Positions 5,811-5,855 of a stretch of DNA of 5,855 bases are shown here, piece by piece; the stretch's first letter is position 1, and each line of letters starts with the position of its first letter. Both the position numbers and the translations under genes were made by a program. Origin of the DNA: a candidate division WWE3 bacterium RIFOXYD1_FULL_39_9 (GTDB taxonomy: Bacteria; Patescibacteriota; WWE3; UBA101185; UBA10185); the NCBI GenBank assembly GCA_001773295.1, contig MEWG01000026.1, forward strand, positions 15,206 to 21,060, written 5' to 3'. The notes beneath the pieces are model-generated. The model was not told the DNA's origin. It made no database searches and saw only the letters and a list, made by a program, of their open reading frames with translations.

Positions 5811-5855
5811 ATGGAACTAAAACTTAGAAACTCAAAAATTAATCTACCTGCATTC
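5811..5855 (+). CDS. N-terminal fragment of a divergent gene, possibly tRNA-guanine transglycosylase (TGT)-like, runs off right edge
   Basis: From ATG 5811 the plus strand is open for 15 codons to the window edge (M-E-L-K-L-R-N-S-K-I-N-L-P-A-F). It is oriented away from rsmI, leaving a 56-bp intergenic gap. A GGGGA (5794-5798) lies 12 nt upstream, which is far for a ribosome binding site. The basic start followed by I-x-L-P-A-F resembles the beginning of tRNA-guanine transglycosylase family proteins, where a (T/L)-P-(A/T)-F strand precedes the catalytic barrel. Fifteen residues are too few to be sure of the family, or even that the gene is real; the call rests on this resemblance and on the need for some gene to the right. 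Confidence 0.35.
   Translation, partial: MELKLRNSKINLPAF

Overview
The window is AT-rich bacterial DNA (roughly one-third G+C by eye), uses the standard bacterial code, and is packed almost without gaps. It holds four complete, tightly spaced genes on the minus strand, one complete plus-strand gene, and gene fragments at both ends. I see no RNA gene, insertion sequence, CRISPR array or long repeat. The taxon cannot be fixed from sequence alone. The compact layout, short reading frames, mixed use of Shine-Dalgarno sites and the possible TGT-like right-hand fragment would suit a candidate-phyla-radiation (Patescibacteria) lineage, but a low-GC Firmicute-like genome is not excluded.

Layout, left to right. 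(1) Positions 1-454 minus: the N-terminal part of an HlyD/RND-type membrane-fusion (efflux adaptor) protein, running off the left edge. (2) 455-532: a short divergent intergenic region with AT-rich promoter-like boxes. (3) 533-910 plus: a DgkA-family integral membrane kinase (undecaprenol or diacylglycerol kinase). (4) 875-1387 minus: a PAP2-family membrane lipid phosphatase whose 3' end overlaps the kinase gene by 36 bp. (5) 1389-3029 minus: a GT-C (GT39/PMT-like) polyprenyl-phosphate-sugar glycosyltransferase. (6) 3026-5071 minus: a HelD-like superfamily 1 helicase/RNA polymerase recycling factor. (7) 5074-5754 minus: RsmI, the 16S rRNA C1402 ribose 2'-O-methyltransferase. (8) 5811-5855 plus: the first 15 codons of a divergent gene, possibly of the tRNA-guanine transglycosylase family.

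The four minus-strand genes rsmI - helD-like - GT-C - PAP2 look like one operon: the junctions are a 2-nt gap, a 4-nt ATGA overlap and a 1-nt gap, and two internal starts have Shine-Dalgarno sites embedded in the preceding gene. Its first half concerns the translation and transcription machinery; its second half concerns the cell envelope. The kinase at the far end converges on the operon.

Functionally, the kinase, the PAP2 phosphatase and the GT-C transferase could all act on the same lipid carrier: phosphorylating undecaprenol, dephosphorylating undecaprenyl pyrophosphate, and using undecaprenyl-phosphate-sugar as donor. That shared substrate is inference from family membership and proximity. 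I found no strong evidence for a wholly new system. The points most worth a second look are the lipid-carrier trio, the codon-on-codon antisense overlap of kinase and phosphatase, and the HelD-like protein inside this operon.
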